Shown here: in pieces, positions 25,637 to 34,900 of the stretch
Layout: each line of letters starts with the position of its first letter
Numbering within the stretch: position 1 is the first letter of the stretch
Source: Bacteroidales bacterium WCE2004
GTDB lineage: Bacteria > Bacteroidota > Bacteroidia > Bacteroidales > UBA932
DNA: 64,000 nt
NCBI GenBank assembly: GCA_900167895.1
Contig: FUZR01000001.1
Span: forward strand, 415,144-479,143
Direction of reading: 5' to 3'
Notes under the pieces: model-generated
Database searches by the model: none
What the model saw: the letters and a program-made list of their open reading frames with translations, nothing else
What the model was told of the DNA's origin: nothing
Translations under genes and position numbers: made by a program

Positions 25637-26803
25637 TTAGTCAACATCTTCGGCGTCGTGCGAGCCGCCGTCATGCCAGAAAGATTCCAGCGGGAAGGTC
25701 CCCGCATTGAGACCGTCGTCTTCCATGGCGGTCAGCGTGCCGCCGACGTCCCAGGTGGCGGTCGGGGTCAGCGTGGCGTCCACGATGGCCCGGGAGATGA
25801 GCAGGGTCAGCGTATAATGCGTCATCGCGTTCAGGTCCTGGTTCAGGACCACGCGCACCTTGAAGGGCTTGGCCTTGTCGCCGCCCAGCATGATGATGAA
25901 CTCCGGCCGGATGGGCTCCAGCGAGTTGTCGGAAAACCGGGCCGCCGGGAAATAGACCTTCTCGTACGCCCGGTAATCGCCGTCGGCGCGCACCAGATGG
26001 TCCGGCGCGCCGTCGCCGCAGTCGTACAGGACGGTCGGGCCCGTCGTGAAGTGGCCGTCGGCATAGGAGAAGCCCCGCTCGTAGATGTCTTTCGACATCA
26101 GGTAGTAGCGGGCGGACTTGATATGGTTGGTCAGGGTGACCGACTGGATGTCGCCCTCGGTCAGCTCGCCGCACTCGATGCGGACGGTGACGGAGGCGCG
26201 GTGGTCCACCATGCTGGTGGAAAGCTTCGCATCGGAAGTATAGACGTATTCCGCATCGACCCAGGTGCCGGTGAAGGTCCCTCGCTTCGGGTCGCTGACG
26301 TAGAACTCGGCGTCGGGCGTCCAGGTGACATAGGCGAAGGTGCCCAGGGCCCCGTCCGGATGGACCTGCAGGGCCGGGGCGACAGCCACCAGCGAGACGT
26401 TCACCGAAGCGGCGTTGTTCGTCTGCGTCCGCCAGCGGAGGCCGTACTTGCTGTCGTGGTCCGCCTCGCCGAGGTCGGTCACGGCGTTGCCGACGGGCAG
26501 GGCGGCGTCCAGCGCCCGGCCCGTGGCCGCATCCACGCGGCAGGGCGGCAGCCAGGGGTGCGACCACCAGGTCTGCCCGGCGGGCAGCGAGCAGTACGTG
26601 CCCGTCGCGCCCGTGAATTCGTCGTTGTTGTCGAAGAGCGCCACCCGGAAGGTGCCCTCGTAGTTGCCGGAGGCCTTCGTGTCCAGGTTCAGCAGGACGG
26701 GAATCTCCCGGCCTTCGCCCGGCTGCGGCACGCGGCCGCAGGCGCCCGCCAGGAGCAGGCAGGCGGCGAACAGGAGGATATGGATAGCGGGAAAGCGTCT
26801 CAT
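25637..26803 (-). CDS. FimB/Mfa2-like fimbrial lipoprotein, cassette 2
   Basis: A 388-residue lipoprotein (lipobox LLAGAC) with the pattern LLNLDTKASG ... FRVALFDNNDEF, reminiscent of FimB/Mfa2-type minor or anchor subunits, and a C-terminal ATWDVGGTLTAM. Its counterpart at 33683-34894 shares VPQP after the lipid Cys, the FR-(A/V)-(V/A)-x-FD-(K/N)-N-(N)-E core, and WD-x-GG near the end. The start is placed at 26803 (MRRF), not at the ATG 6 bases earlier: in the first cassette the equivalent junction has one extra base, which puts the earlier ATG out of frame. The family call is moderate; it could be a further fimbrillin. Confidence 0.65.
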   Translation of the reverse strand: MRRFPAIHILLFAACLLLAGACGRVPQPGEGREIPVLLNLDTKASGNYEGTFRVALFDNNDEFTGATGTYCSLPAGQTWWSHPWLPPCRVDAATGRALDAALPVGNAVTDLGEADHDSKYGLRWRTQTNNAASVNVSLVAVAPALQVHPDGALGTFAYVTWTPDAEFYVSDPKRGTFTGTWVDAEYVYTSDAKLSTSMVDHRASVTVRIECGELTEGDIQSVTLTNHIKSARYYLMSKDIYERGFSYADGHFTTGPTVLYDCGDGAPDHLVRADGDYRAYEKVYFPAARFSDNSLEPIRPEFIIMLGGDKAKPFKVRVVLNQDLNAMTHYTLTLLISRAIVDATLTPTATWDVGGTLTAMEDDGLNAGTFPLESFWHDGGSHDAEDVD

Positions 26804-26808
26804 AGGCA

Positions 26809-27891
26809 TCAGATGTGGATGGGATTCAGGTCGTCGTCGGGGCTCGCCGGGGTCGTCCAGTCGGTGCTGACCGAGAAGCCGTCGAAGAAGACGTAATTGT
26901 CCATCGTGAAGTGGTAGGTGTAGATATACCCGGGCTGCAGGCCGAAGGTGATGCCGTCACCGTGCGCGACGCGGTCGCGCGTCAGGACGAAGGGTTGCAG
27001 CGTCTGGCCGTTCGCCGTGAACGTGAAGGTCAGTTCGTCGGTGGGGCCGATCTCTCCCGGCACCAGCAGGACGCTGATGGCGGTCGGGCTGGTCGAGCGG
27101 ATCCATTCATGAAGGTCGGGGGTGAGGCTGTCCGTCTCTTCGAGGTTCTCCAGCGCGCCCGTGATGGCGTTGAACGTGCCGGCGCTGTAGAGGGGCGCGC
27201 CGGACGAGCGCGTCACGGACACCAGCCGGACCAGGTAGTCGGTCGGGGTGTTGAGCAGGCGGAACTCGAAACGCACCTGCGCCATCGCATGCCGGAAGTA
27301 GAAAGAAGCCTTCAGGTCCGTCCCGGCAGGATCCAGGTTGCTGTTCTCCCGGTCGTTCGCGTCGATGGGAGTGAGGTAGGGCCGGTCGTTCTCCACGGCA
27401 TACATCCAGTCCCACTGCTTGACCGTCTCGAACGGGATCGCGGTGGGGCCGCTCGTCCAGGCGTCCACGGTCCACGGCGCGTAGGCATACAGGTCCGCGG
27501 TCTTGTCGTCCTTGCGCTGCGTCAGGATGAAGCGGTTGGAATACTCCCCTTCCAGCGTGCCGCTTCCCGCCGTGGCCACGTAGTGGTAGCGCAGGGTGGA
27601 GCCGGCTTTGTAGCCGCGCATGTTATAGGTCGCAGGCTTGTGGGCGGCATACTCGGACGGAACGTCCTCGTGCACGCAGGAGAAAATGCCGAAGGTGCCC
27701 GTCGGATCATCCGCCCGGCCGTTCCAGCTGGGGAAATCCGTCCCCGTGACGATGGCCTTGGTGTCTCCGGCCGCGCCCTCGACGGCGGTCCGGATCTCCA
27801 CGACGGCACCTTGCTCCCCGGCGGGTTGCTTGGTACAGGCCGCCGCGAGCAGGACGGCCAACACGCACAGCATATTCGATCTACCTCTCAT
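26809..27891 (-). CDS. Fimbrillin-family lipoprotein B, cassette 2
   Basis: A 360-residue lipoprotein; the lipobox LLAAAC precedes TKQPAGEQG. The body has the fimbrillin pattern: GIFSCVHED, KTADLYAYAPW, FRHAMAQVRFEFRLLNTPTD, GTFNAITGALEN, LTFTFTANGQTLQPFVL, and a C-terminal MDNYVFFDGFSVSTDW. The equivalent gene in the first cassette (34901-35962) matches best in the C-terminal half. The start MRGRSNML at 27891 is chosen because it gives a compact lipoprotein signal; the upstream extension overlaps fimbrillin A. Role: shaft or accessory pilin on the cell surface, matured by removal of the N-terminal region in characterised relatives. Confidence 0.8.
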   Translation of the reverse strand: MRGRSNMLCVLAVLLAAACTKQPAGEQGAVVEIRTAVEGAAGDTKAIVTGTDFPSWNGRADDPTGTFGIFSCVHEDVPSEYAAHKPATYNMRGYKAGSTLRYHYVATAGSGTLEGEYSNRFILTQRKDDKTADLYAYAPWTVDAWTSGPTAIPFETVKQWDWMYAVENDRPYLTPIDANDRENSNLDPAGTDLKASFYFRHAMAQVRFEFRLLNTPTDYLVRLVSVTRSSGAPLYSAGTFNAITGALENLEETDSLTPDLHEWIRSTSPTAISVLLVPGEIGPTDELTFTFTANGQTLQPFVLTRDRVAHGDGITFGLQPGYIYTYHFTMDNYVFFDGFSVSTDWTTPASPDDDLNPIHI

Positions 27892-27892
27892 C

Positions 27893-29140
27893 TCAATAAA
27901 GCATTTCCTGTTCGTAATAAGGGATTCCGGCATCCTCCCAGGGGATGATCTGGGTCTTGACGCCCACGACGCCCCGCTCGGGGAGGTCCAGCGTGAGCAG
28001 ATAGCGCACCACCTTCCCTTCCGGCCATTCCGTGAGGCCGGACGCCAGGTCCAGGGTCACGACTTCCGAGACGCGGGTGCCTGCATACAGGTTCAGGATG
28101 GCATAGTTGACCACAAGCTTCGCATCCGCCGGCAGCTTCTGCGGGAGGAGGAAGAGATGGCCCGCGGGCGTGTCGTTGATGAAGCGGTAGTCGCCGCCTT
28201 CCTCGATGTCTTCCAGACTGGCGTCAAGGCCGGTCTTCAACTCGCCGCCGGTGGCGCTGACCAGGCGGTAGGTGGTCTTCGGGAGCACCGTGCCTCCGTC
28301 CTCGGGCGAGACTTTCTCGCTCCAGGCGCAGCCCAGGGTGCGGTCGGGAGCTTCCGTGAAATAGCAGTATTTGGACCCGACGACATCGCGGATCTCGATG
28401 CTCGAGACGCGGGCCTGCTCGAAGGTCTGCGTCTGGCTCGGATCGTTCTGGAGCGTGCCCTTGTAGGCGAACCAGAACTCCACCTGCGTCATCCGGTGCT
28501 TGCTGAAGTCCAGCGGGAACCGCCCCGAATCGTCGAGCCGGCTCCTGTCAAGCAGCGCCGGCGAGGCCAGGAAGTCGGCCTGGTTGGCCGCGGTCTCCGC
28601 CGGCGTGACGCGGATCAGCGGCGAGCCGGGCAGGTAGCCCGGCAGGCGCGCCGCGATGCCGGCGTCCGTGACGGGATCCTCCAGCGCGATGTCGGCGTCG
28701 CCCTCCCGGTACGGCGCGTAGCAGAAGAAACTCAGCGTGCCGTCAAGGGGCCAGTAGACGGGGTTCGCGTTCACCAGGCCGGCTGCCCCGTGCGGGGCGA
28801 CGCCCTGCCAGGCGTTGGAGAAGCTCGTCTCTCCCGCCAGGTCGGACGTGACGTAGCCGAAACGGTGGTTCGCGAAATACGGGACGGAGTGCACCCCGTC
28901 GAAGATCTCGCCTTCCGGCGAATACCAGGCGCTCACGCTGAAGTCCTGCGCCGCGAGTGCGGCGAGCGTCGTGATCGGCGCCTGGCTCTTGGTCTGCGGC
29001 CCGCCCACGGCAAACGCCACCGGCACGTCCGACGCCGCCGGCAGCCCGCCGCCCGGCACGAAAGCCACGTCAAGCGGCTCCCTCGTGCAGGCAACGGCCG
29101 CGAGCAGCAGGACAGAAATATATACGAATGACTTCTTCAT
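27893..29140 (-). CDS. Fimbrillin-family lipoprotein A, cassette 2
   Basis: A 415-residue lipoprotein, lipobox LAAVAC. It has a fimbrillin-like body: VPVAFAVGGPQTKSQAPITT, DFSVSAWYSPEGEIFDG, YWPLDGTLSFFCYAPYREGD, HRMTQVEFWFAYKG, and a C-terminal VRYLLTLDLPERG ... WEDAG. It is the partner of 35965-37215, with near-identical stretches at the 5' end of the mature region. The ATG at 29140 (MKKSFVY) is chosen over an in-frame ATG at 29167, which lies inside the upstream gene. It begins the second cassette, 8 bases after the preceding DUF4906 stop. Confidence 0.82.
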   Translation of the reverse strand: MKKSFVYISVLLLAAVACTREPLDVAFVPGGGLPAASDVPVAFAVGGPQTKSQAPITTLAALAAQDFSVSAWYSPEGEIFDGVHSVPYFANHRFGYVTSDLAGETSFSNAWQGVAPHGAAGLVNANPVYWPLDGTLSFFCYAPYREGDADIALEDPVTDAGIAARLPGYLPGSPLIRVTPAETAANQADFLASPALLDRSRLDDSGRFPLDFSKHRMTQVEFWFAYKGTLQNDPSQTQTFEQARVSSIEIRDVVGSKYCYFTEAPDRTLGCAWSEKVSPEDGGTVLPKTTYRLVSATGGELKTGLDASLEDIEEGGDYRFINDTPAGHLFLLPQKLPADAKLVVNYAILNLYAGTRVSEVVTLDLASGLTEWPEGKVVRYLLTLDLPERGVVGVKTQIIPWEDAGIPYYEQEMLY

Positions 29141-29148
29141 ATCTATTA

Positions 29149-31419
29149 TCAATTCACGCGGATGCAACGGGCACTGATAAGGGCCGCTTCATCATAATCA
29201 TTAGTAACTCCTTGATACTGACCGTCAGATCGGAAATTCAGAATATTCTTTCCTCCATCCGAGCAATGATATGCCCCGATGACACCCGCGACACCGCGAC
29301 GCCAATGATTTGCCGGACTTGCCCAGCCTCCCGCAGGAAGGAAGACGACGCCCGTGGCGGCCCGGTTGTCATAGCCCTCAGGATAGTATATCAAACCCTT
29401 GTCAACGGTACTCCATTGACTGGTCGTGATGATCCCGGTCCATACCGTAGAAAGCGGAAGACGCCATCCCGGAGGACACGGGTCATAAATGGACTTGCCC
29501 GGCTCGCAATAGTCTCCTCCATGCTCAGTGTACAGCCGGTCGAACCAGTTGGCATACGTGCCCTTCAAGATCAAAGGATCCTGCGGCGAGGTCCACTGGC
29601 CCGCGGATGTGGCCATCCGGAACCAGACATTCGGGTGCTGCACGCCATAGCGGACATTCCTGTCGCCCGCCACACTGTTCGCAAGGGTCGGATGGGAGAA
29701 GTTCTCCAGGAACGGATCCTTCCGCCCCAGCTGGTATCGGTATCCCTGGCTGGTTGCAGCCGTAGTTCCCCAGACGGTGTTGGCCCCGAGGTTGCGGTCC
29801 ATCATGAACGCCTGGCTATACCCACCCGTATTGAAGACCGCATTGTTGTAGCGGTGGATCTCGCCGCCCGGCACCGCATAGACATACGTTCCGGATTCGG
29901 GCGTCATCGGCACGTCGGGATCATAGTCCGTCACCCAGAGATGCCAGCTCCACAAGATGTTGCCGGCGCCATCCTTGATGGCCACGAGGGCATTGCCCCG
30001 CATCCCGTAAGGCACCTTGACGCGCAGCCAGGGCTGGTGCCCTGCCGGCGGATTGGGATGGTCCGGATTGAAGCCCATGCCGCTTCCGGTCGGCGTCAGC
30101 AGGAAAGCATCGTCCGTGACGTCTCCCTCCACCATCGTCTTCCACACCACCGCCGGCGTCCATGCCGTATCCTCCTCCAGAGAGAAGGGAGCCGCTTCAT
30201 AACTGGCGGCGCCATAGACGCCCATATTCGTGCCGGGGCTGTTCCAGAACACGGCCGCACGGCGCACCGGGATGGCATAGGTATACGTCACGCCGGGCAC
30301 GTCCGGCGCCTGCAGCATATAGCAGTTGGCATCCGTCAGGAGCTTGATCTCGCCAAAGTCCTCCACGCGGGAATCCGATTCGGGATCTCCCTTGACGGAA
30401 AGGGTGATATCGTAAGTATAACTCTTATTGGCTTCCAGGTTGAAATCGCTGACCAGGTCGCCGCCCAGATAGTAGGTATAGACAATGGGAGAATCCGCAC
30501 CGTAATGCCCGTAGAGGCGGAAACAAGTCGCTCCTGCCGGGGTGTTCAGGTTCTTGCCGGTCTGGGTGCTGCTTCCGTTGTCGCCGCGCAGGTTGAGCGG
30601 CACATAGAAGGTATAGGTCTGGGCCGGACCGCTGAACGCCTCCGGCTCCGCGTCGAAGCGCTGGGGCTGGGAATGCGAATACACATCCCGGAAGAGTCCC
30701 GCATCCAGATGGGCCGCAAGATAGTAGCGCCGGTTGACGCCGCAGAGCCGCACCTGGTCGATGGTCACAGCTTCCGGGCCGGAAGTTTCGTTCGTGACAT
30801 TGACCGTGACTTTGGCGCAGTTGCGCTTCAGCTGCAGCGGGTCGGAATCGGTACCGATCCGCGGGACCGGCGTGATGGCCACGCCGTCCAGGACGACGGA
30901 TGCGCTCATCCGCAGGTAATTGTCGGTGCCGTCGCTGTACCACAGGTCGTCCAGGGACGGGGTCGCGAGCAGGGTGGCGTTCTGCCGGGTCAGGATCTCC
31001 TCGAACGTCGGCTGCTCCTCCGCACCCTCTTCCATTCCGAACGAGAGGTCCACCTCGCGGGCATTGGCGATGACCAGGACGGTGTTCTTGCGGTTGGAGG
31101 AGACCAGTGCGAAATTCTCACCGCCCGCTTCGTCCAGCGGGTAATGGTCAAAGTATTGGCGGCTGACCATCCTGGCCTGCAGGACGTGGGCGGGATCGTC
31201 GTCGATCCACTCGAACTGGACGAGGCCGACGGACTTGATCTGCGACTCCTGGTCGGCCTTGGTCGCGACGGCTTCGCCCTCCAGCGGAGCCGCGGTCAGG
31301 GAAACGGACACGGGAACCGGCTCACGCGGAGGATTCTGCGGGGAATCCGGCGTGAGGACTTCCGGCGTACAAGCGTATGACAGCAACGCCAGGAATATGA
31401 GACTGAACCGTTTCATCAT
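29149..31419 (-). CDS. DUF4906 putative pilus tip lipoprotein, cassette 1, distal
   Basis: A 756-residue lipoprotein (lipobox LLSYAC). Core markers: DANCYMLQAPD, YAIPVRRAAVFWNSPG, ILWSWHLWVTDYDPD, then GGEIHRYNNAVF, AFMMDRNLGA, YQLGRKDPF, SIYDPCPPGWRLP, and the ending ISARCIRVN. The N-terminal 290 residues are fimbrillin-like (LKRNCAKVTVNVTNE, YTFYVPLNLRG). Its start overlaps the upstream DUF4906 stop by ATGA, so the two tip candidates of this cassette are translationally coupled, unlike the pair in cassette 2. Function by analogy: tip or adhesive subunit; ligand unknown. Confidence 0.82.
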   Translation of the reverse strand: MMKRFSLIFLALLSYACTPEVLTPDSPQNPPREPVPVSVSLTAAPLEGEAVATKADQESQIKSVGLVQFEWIDDDPAHVLQARMVSRQYFDHYPLDEAGGENFALVSSNRKNTVLVIANAREVDLSFGMEEGAEEQPTFEEILTRQNATLLATPSLDDLWYSDGTDNYLRMSASVVLDGVAITPVPRIGTDSDPLQLKRNCAKVTVNVTNETSGPEAVTIDQVRLCGVNRRYYLAAHLDAGLFRDVYSHSQPQRFDAEPEAFSGPAQTYTFYVPLNLRGDNGSSTQTGKNLNTPAGATCFRLYGHYGADSPIVYTYYLGGDLVSDFNLEANKSYTYDITLSVKGDPESDSRVEDFGEIKLLTDANCYMLQAPDVPGVTYTYAIPVRRAAVFWNSPGTNMGVYGAASYEAAPFSLEEDTAWTPAVVWKTMVEGDVTDDAFLLTPTGSGMGFNPDHPNPPAGHQPWLRVKVPYGMRGNALVAIKDGAGNILWSWHLWVTDYDPDVPMTPESGTYVYAVPGGEIHRYNNAVFNTGGYSQAFMMDRNLGANTVWGTTAATSQGYRYQLGRKDPFLENFSHPTLANSVAGDRNVRYGVQHPNVWFRMATSAGQWTSPQDPLILKGTYANWFDRLYTEHGGDYCEPGKSIYDPCPPGWRLPLSTVWTGIITTSQWSTVDKGLIYYPEGYDNRAATGVVFLPAGGWASPANHWRRGVAGVIGAYHCSDGGKNILNFRSDGQYQGVTNDYDEAALISARCIRVN

Positions 31420-33683
31420 TGCTTCACTTTAATGCACCGGACGCTGCGGAGACCGTATGTATAACTGCCATTGTTGTTCACGAAATTGCCGGAATTGAAC
31501 ATGGCGCTTTCTCCTTTGAGCCGATAGAACATACATCCACCGACCAATGGATTGGCGGGGGAAGAGGTGTCGTATGCTCCGGCGGCGGGGAAGAAGATCA
31601 CGCCCGTGGTGCCGCGGTTGTCATACCCTTCCGGAAAATAATACCGGCCCTGGCGGCCTTCCGTGCCATCCCAGCGGTTTTTCCCGGAAGCCATCACATC
31701 CTGCAGGACGCCGTTCTGCGGTACGGACCACCCGGGCGGACAAGGGTCATAGATGGACTTGTCCGCTTCATGCCGCTCATCTCCGGTAGTAGCGTCAAAC
31801 AAAGGGTCGTGCCACACTTTCGTGCTGTACAGTTCATCCGTGGTCGCGGTCCAGTCTCCAGATTGCCAGGCACCCCGATTGATCCACCGCGTCGGATTAT
31901 GGACAGCCCAGCGGGTGTTCGCATAACCGCCGTCGGGATTCGGCGTCGTCCAGTTGACAGCACCCGTACCTTTCGAATCCCAGGTGAAGGGATCTTTCCG
32001 TCCGTATTGATACAAGTAGCCATAGGTATCCGGCATGTACACGCTCCCGGATGCCCGGGCCCCCAGATTGCGGTCCATCATGAAAGCTCCTTCATATGCC
32101 TTTCCCGCAGCCCAGAGCGTCGCTCCGTTGTAGCGATGGATCTCTCCGCCCGGTACGGCGTAGAGATACTTCCCGGCCTCGGGCGCCATCGGCACGTCCG
32201 GATTGTAGTCCGTCACCCAGAGCAGCCAACTCCACAGGATCACGCCGGCAGCATTCTTTACCGATACGTAGGCGCTGCCCGACATACCGGCATCCACCCT
32301 GACCTTGAAGAAAGCCCCCGGATTGCTCCCGGAGTCGAATCCCGCCCCCGACTTGACCGTCAGGAAAGCGTCCGCATCGAAGTCCCCTGCGAAATCCGAC
32401 CACTCGACGCTGGCGGTCCAGGGCGTACCCTCGCTGAGCGTGAAGACCTCGTTGTCGCCGCCGGACGCGCCATAAAGTCCCTGGTCGACGTTGTTCGGAT
32501 TCCAGAACACCGCCGCCCGGCGGACCGGGATGGCATAGGTCCGGGACTGTCCCGCCAATGCCGGCGGCTGGAGGATATAGCAATTGGCATCCGTGGTGAA
32601 AGTCACCTCCGACAGGTCCTCCACGCGGGAATCGTGGGCTGCGTCGCCCGGTGTCCTGACCTTGAAATCAAAGCTGTATTTATGGTTCGGGGCAAGGTTG
32701 AAGTCTTCCGTCAGGTTCCTGCCCAGATAGTACGTGTGGATGACCGGTGTCGTCCCCGATGTGCCCAGGATCCTGAAATAGGTCGCTCCCTGGGGTGCAT
32801 AATCGTTCTTGGACTGCGCGGACGTGCTGGACGCGTGGACGCCCCGGAGGTTCGCGGGGACATAGAACGTGTAGGTCTGCGTGTCGCCGCTTTCATTATA
32901 GGCCGCCGGGAAGGCGTCACCCTCCTCGTAGCGATGGGGCGTCCGGACGGAGAAGGGATCCACAAACCCGTCCATGTTCGTAACGTAGTAATATTTCCGG
33001 TTGATGCCGCCCAGCCGGACCTCGTCGATCGCGACCTTTTCGCCCGCAGGCGAGGTGTTGGTCACCTTGACCACGACCTTGGCGCAATTGAGCTTCAGGG
33101 TCGCGGAAATGCTCTCGTCCTGGGCGATGGAGTTCTTCTCCACCGCGCAGCTCATCCGCAGGTAGCGGTCCGTGCCGCCGTTGGGGGAATACCAGACTCC
33201 CCGCCCGGACAGGTCGTCCAGGCCGTCGATCAGGTTGTAATTCCGCTCTTCCAGGAAATCGCCGAGGGTGGTCCCGACCGGGATCGGTAGTTTCCCGGGG
33301 ACATTGGCGATCACCAAGACCGTATTCTTCTTGTCGGAAGGCAGCAGGACGGGCTTCCGGGTGGCCCAGTCACCGACAAAATGCTGGCCGATCAAGACAG
33401 CGTCGGCCGCAACGGCGTCCGTCCACTCGAACTGGAGCAGGAGGATGGTCTTAACGGAGGCGGCAATGGCAGCCGCCCGCTCCCCCGCGTCCGCCAGGGA
33501 GTTCCAGTAATCCGGTTCGTAATCGGTCTTGGTGCCGGGCGTCGCGTCCTCGATGGGAGCGATGGCGAGCGAAAGGTCCACGCCCACGGCCGGACGCTCG
33601 TCCCCGGGCGTCAGGGCAGCCGGATTGCAGGCGCAGAGCGCGGCAAGCAAAAACATGGATATGAGCGGTCTCCTGTTCATCAT
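31416..33683 (-). CDS. DUF4906 putative pilus tip lipoprotein, cassette 1, proximal
   Basis: A 755-residue lipoprotein, lipobox LAALCAC. It has the same architecture as the other three: an N-terminal fimbrillin-like part (LKLNCAKVVVKVTNTS, YTFYVPANLRG), TDANCYILQPP, YAIPVRRAAVFWNPN, ILWSWLLWVTDYNPD (Leu replaces the usual His), AFMMDRNLGA, YGRKDPF, SIYDPCPPGWSVP, and the end SVRCIKVKQ. Its ATG shares one base with the FimB/Mfa2-like stop (TGATG). The loss of the conserved His in the WSWH motif is particular to this copy. Role inferred as pilus tip. Confidence 0.82.
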   Translation of the reverse strand: MMNRRPLISMFLLAALCACNPAALTPGDERPAVGVDLSLAIAPIEDATPGTKTDYEPDYWNSLADAGERAAAIAASVKTILLLQFEWTDAVAADAVLIGQHFVGDWATRKPVLLPSDKKNTVLVIANVPGKLPIPVGTTLGDFLEERNYNLIDGLDDLSGRGVWYSPNGGTDRYLRMSCAVEKNSIAQDESISATLKLNCAKVVVKVTNTSPAGEKVAIDEVRLGGINRKYYYVTNMDGFVDPFSVRTPHRYEEGDAFPAAYNESGDTQTYTFYVPANLRGVHASSTSAQSKNDYAPQGATYFRILGTSGTTPVIHTYYLGRNLTEDFNLAPNHKYSFDFKVRTPGDAAHDSRVEDLSEVTFTTDANCYILQPPALAGQSRTYAIPVRRAAVFWNPNNVDQGLYGASGGDNEVFTLSEGTPWTASVEWSDFAGDFDADAFLTVKSGAGFDSGSNPGAFFKVRVDAGMSGSAYVSVKNAAGVILWSWLLWVTDYNPDVPMAPEAGKYLYAVPGGEIHRYNGATLWAAGKAYEGAFMMDRNLGARASGSVYMPDTYGYLYQYGRKDPFTWDSKGTGAVNWTTPNPDGGYANTRWAVHNPTRWINRGAWQSGDWTATTDELYSTKVWHDPLFDATTGDERHEADKSIYDPCPPGWSVPQNGVLQDVMASGKNRWDGTEGRQGRYYFPEGYDNRGTTGVIFFPAAGAYDTSSPANPLVGGCMFYRLKGESAMFNSGNFVNNNGSYTYGLRSVRCIKVKQ

Positions 33684-34894
33684 CAGATTTCTGCGGCCCC
33701 TCCTTCGCCATCTTCCCAGCCGCCGTCGACCAGGCTGACCGAGCCGACATAAGCCGGAGCCTCCGTCACGGTCCCGGACACCCCTCCGGTATCCCAGTCC
33801 GCGACAGCGAGGAACACGTTTACATAGGTCTTGGAGACCATCAGTTTGTAGGTATAATGCTTCATCGGGAGGAGCGTCTGGTTCAGGACCACCTTTGCCG
33901 TGAAAGGATGGTCCGTGTCGCTGCCCAGCCGGACCAGGACCACCGGCCGTACGGCGTCGGTCAAGTCCGTGTCGGCGAAATTGACGGCAGGCAGATAGAC
34001 CTTGCGCTCGCCGGATGAAGACCAGGTATCGTTGTTGGCTTTCTCCAAATGGATGACCCCGCCGTCCGCGGACCAGTCATACAGGACCTTCGGCGTGTCC
34101 GAGACCGTGTAGTGCCGGTTCTCATCCGGCGTGGCCTTCAAGGTGAAACCGAGGGCGTGATCCCCCTTCTCCTGAAGGTAGTAGCGGTCGGAGACGACCC
34201 GGTTGGTGACGCTGACCGACTGGATATAAGCCTCGTCCACGGGTCTGTCGTTGTTGGGATCGCGGTCGAAGTCGATGAATACCGAGAGGGAGGCCCGGTA
34301 GTCCACCAGCGCCGGGATCCGCGTGGAAGACTCGTACACATACGCGCCGCTTATCCACGATCCGGCGAAGGTCCCCGCAGCCGGAGCGCTCACATAGAGC
34401 GGCGCGTCCGTATCGGCGGACCACTCGACGTAGCAGCGCCTGTCGTCGAGTTCGTCCTGGAGGACGCGCACGGCCGGCGAGACCGCCGCCAGGGTGATAC
34501 TGCCCGAGCCGCCCCAGCGCAGCCCGTAAACGCTGCGATGGTCCGCGTCGGCCAGATTGTCCACCGCCGCCCCGGACTCGTCTAGCGGCGTTCCGCCGTC
34601 ATCGACCCGGCAGGGCAGGAGCCATTCGCGCACAGCGCCCGTGTGGGCATCCGTGTGGGAGCCGGAAGTCGTCGTGGAATAGGAACCGTTGGTGGCGTAT
34701 TCGTTGTTCTTGTCAAAGATGACCGCCCGGAAAGTACGCTGCCCTGCGGGAAGACCCTTGGTGTCCAGACTCAGGCGCACGGTCCCTTCCGGCTCCTCTC
34801 CGGCCGGCTGCGGCACACGGGTGCACGCCGCCAGCCCGCCGCAAAGCAGCAGGGCCGAAGCCAGGAATACGCGCAGGTCTGATCCAAGTCTCAT
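33683..34894 (-). CDS. FimB/Mfa2-like fimbrial lipoprotein, cassette 1
   Basis: A 403-residue lipoprotein (lipobox GGLAAC). After the Cys come TRVPQPAGEEPE, VRLSLDTKGLPAG and FRAVIFDKNNEY, and near the end KHYTYKLMVSKTYVNVFLAVADWDTGG. It corresponds to 25637-26803 in the second cassette. In characterised relatives such proteins anchor the pilus or limit its length, but here the assignment is by general resemblance and position only. Its stop overlaps the start of the first DUF4906 gene by one base. Confidence 0.65.
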   Translation of the reverse strand: MRLGSDLRVFLASALLLCGGLAACTRVPQPAGEEPEGTVRLSLDTKGLPAGQRTFRAVIFDKNNEYATNGSYSTTTSGSHTDAHTGAVREWLLPCRVDDGGTPLDESGAAVDNLADADHRSVYGLRWGGSGSITLAAVSPAVRVLQDELDDRRCYVEWSADTDAPLYVSAPAAGTFAGSWISGAYVYESSTRIPALVDYRASLSVFIDFDRDPNNDRPVDEAYIQSVSVTNRVVSDRYYLQEKGDHALGFTLKATPDENRHYTVSDTPKVLYDWSADGGVIHLEKANNDTWSSSGERKVYLPAVNFADTDLTDAVRPVVLVRLGSDTDHPFTAKVVLNQTLLPMKHYTYKLMVSKTYVNVFLAVADWDTGGVSGTVTEAPAYVGSVSLVDGGWEDGEGGAAEI

Positions 34895-34900
34895 AGGGCA

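Larger units (their letters stand above)
20907..29140 (-). repeat. Second copy of the five-gene pilus cassette
   Basis: Reading from 29140 leftward, the order is fimbrillin A, fimbrillin B, FimB/Mfa2-like subunit, DUF4906, DUF4906. The same order is found immediately upstream at 37215-29149. Each gene pairs with its counterpart in sequence and length (415/416, 360/353, 388/403, 771 and 795/755 and 756 residues). DNA identity is patchy: 28921-29040 differs from 37011-37130 at 7 of 120 bases, while other parts have diverged strongly. The two copies are direct tandem repeats of about 8 kb. Confidence 0.85.

Noticed and set aside
20907..33683. Diversity-generating retroelement acting on the variable tip segments.
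   Set aside because: No reverse transcriptase or template repeat is present in the window, and the variable stretches differ in length, unlike the adenine-specific changes of such elements.
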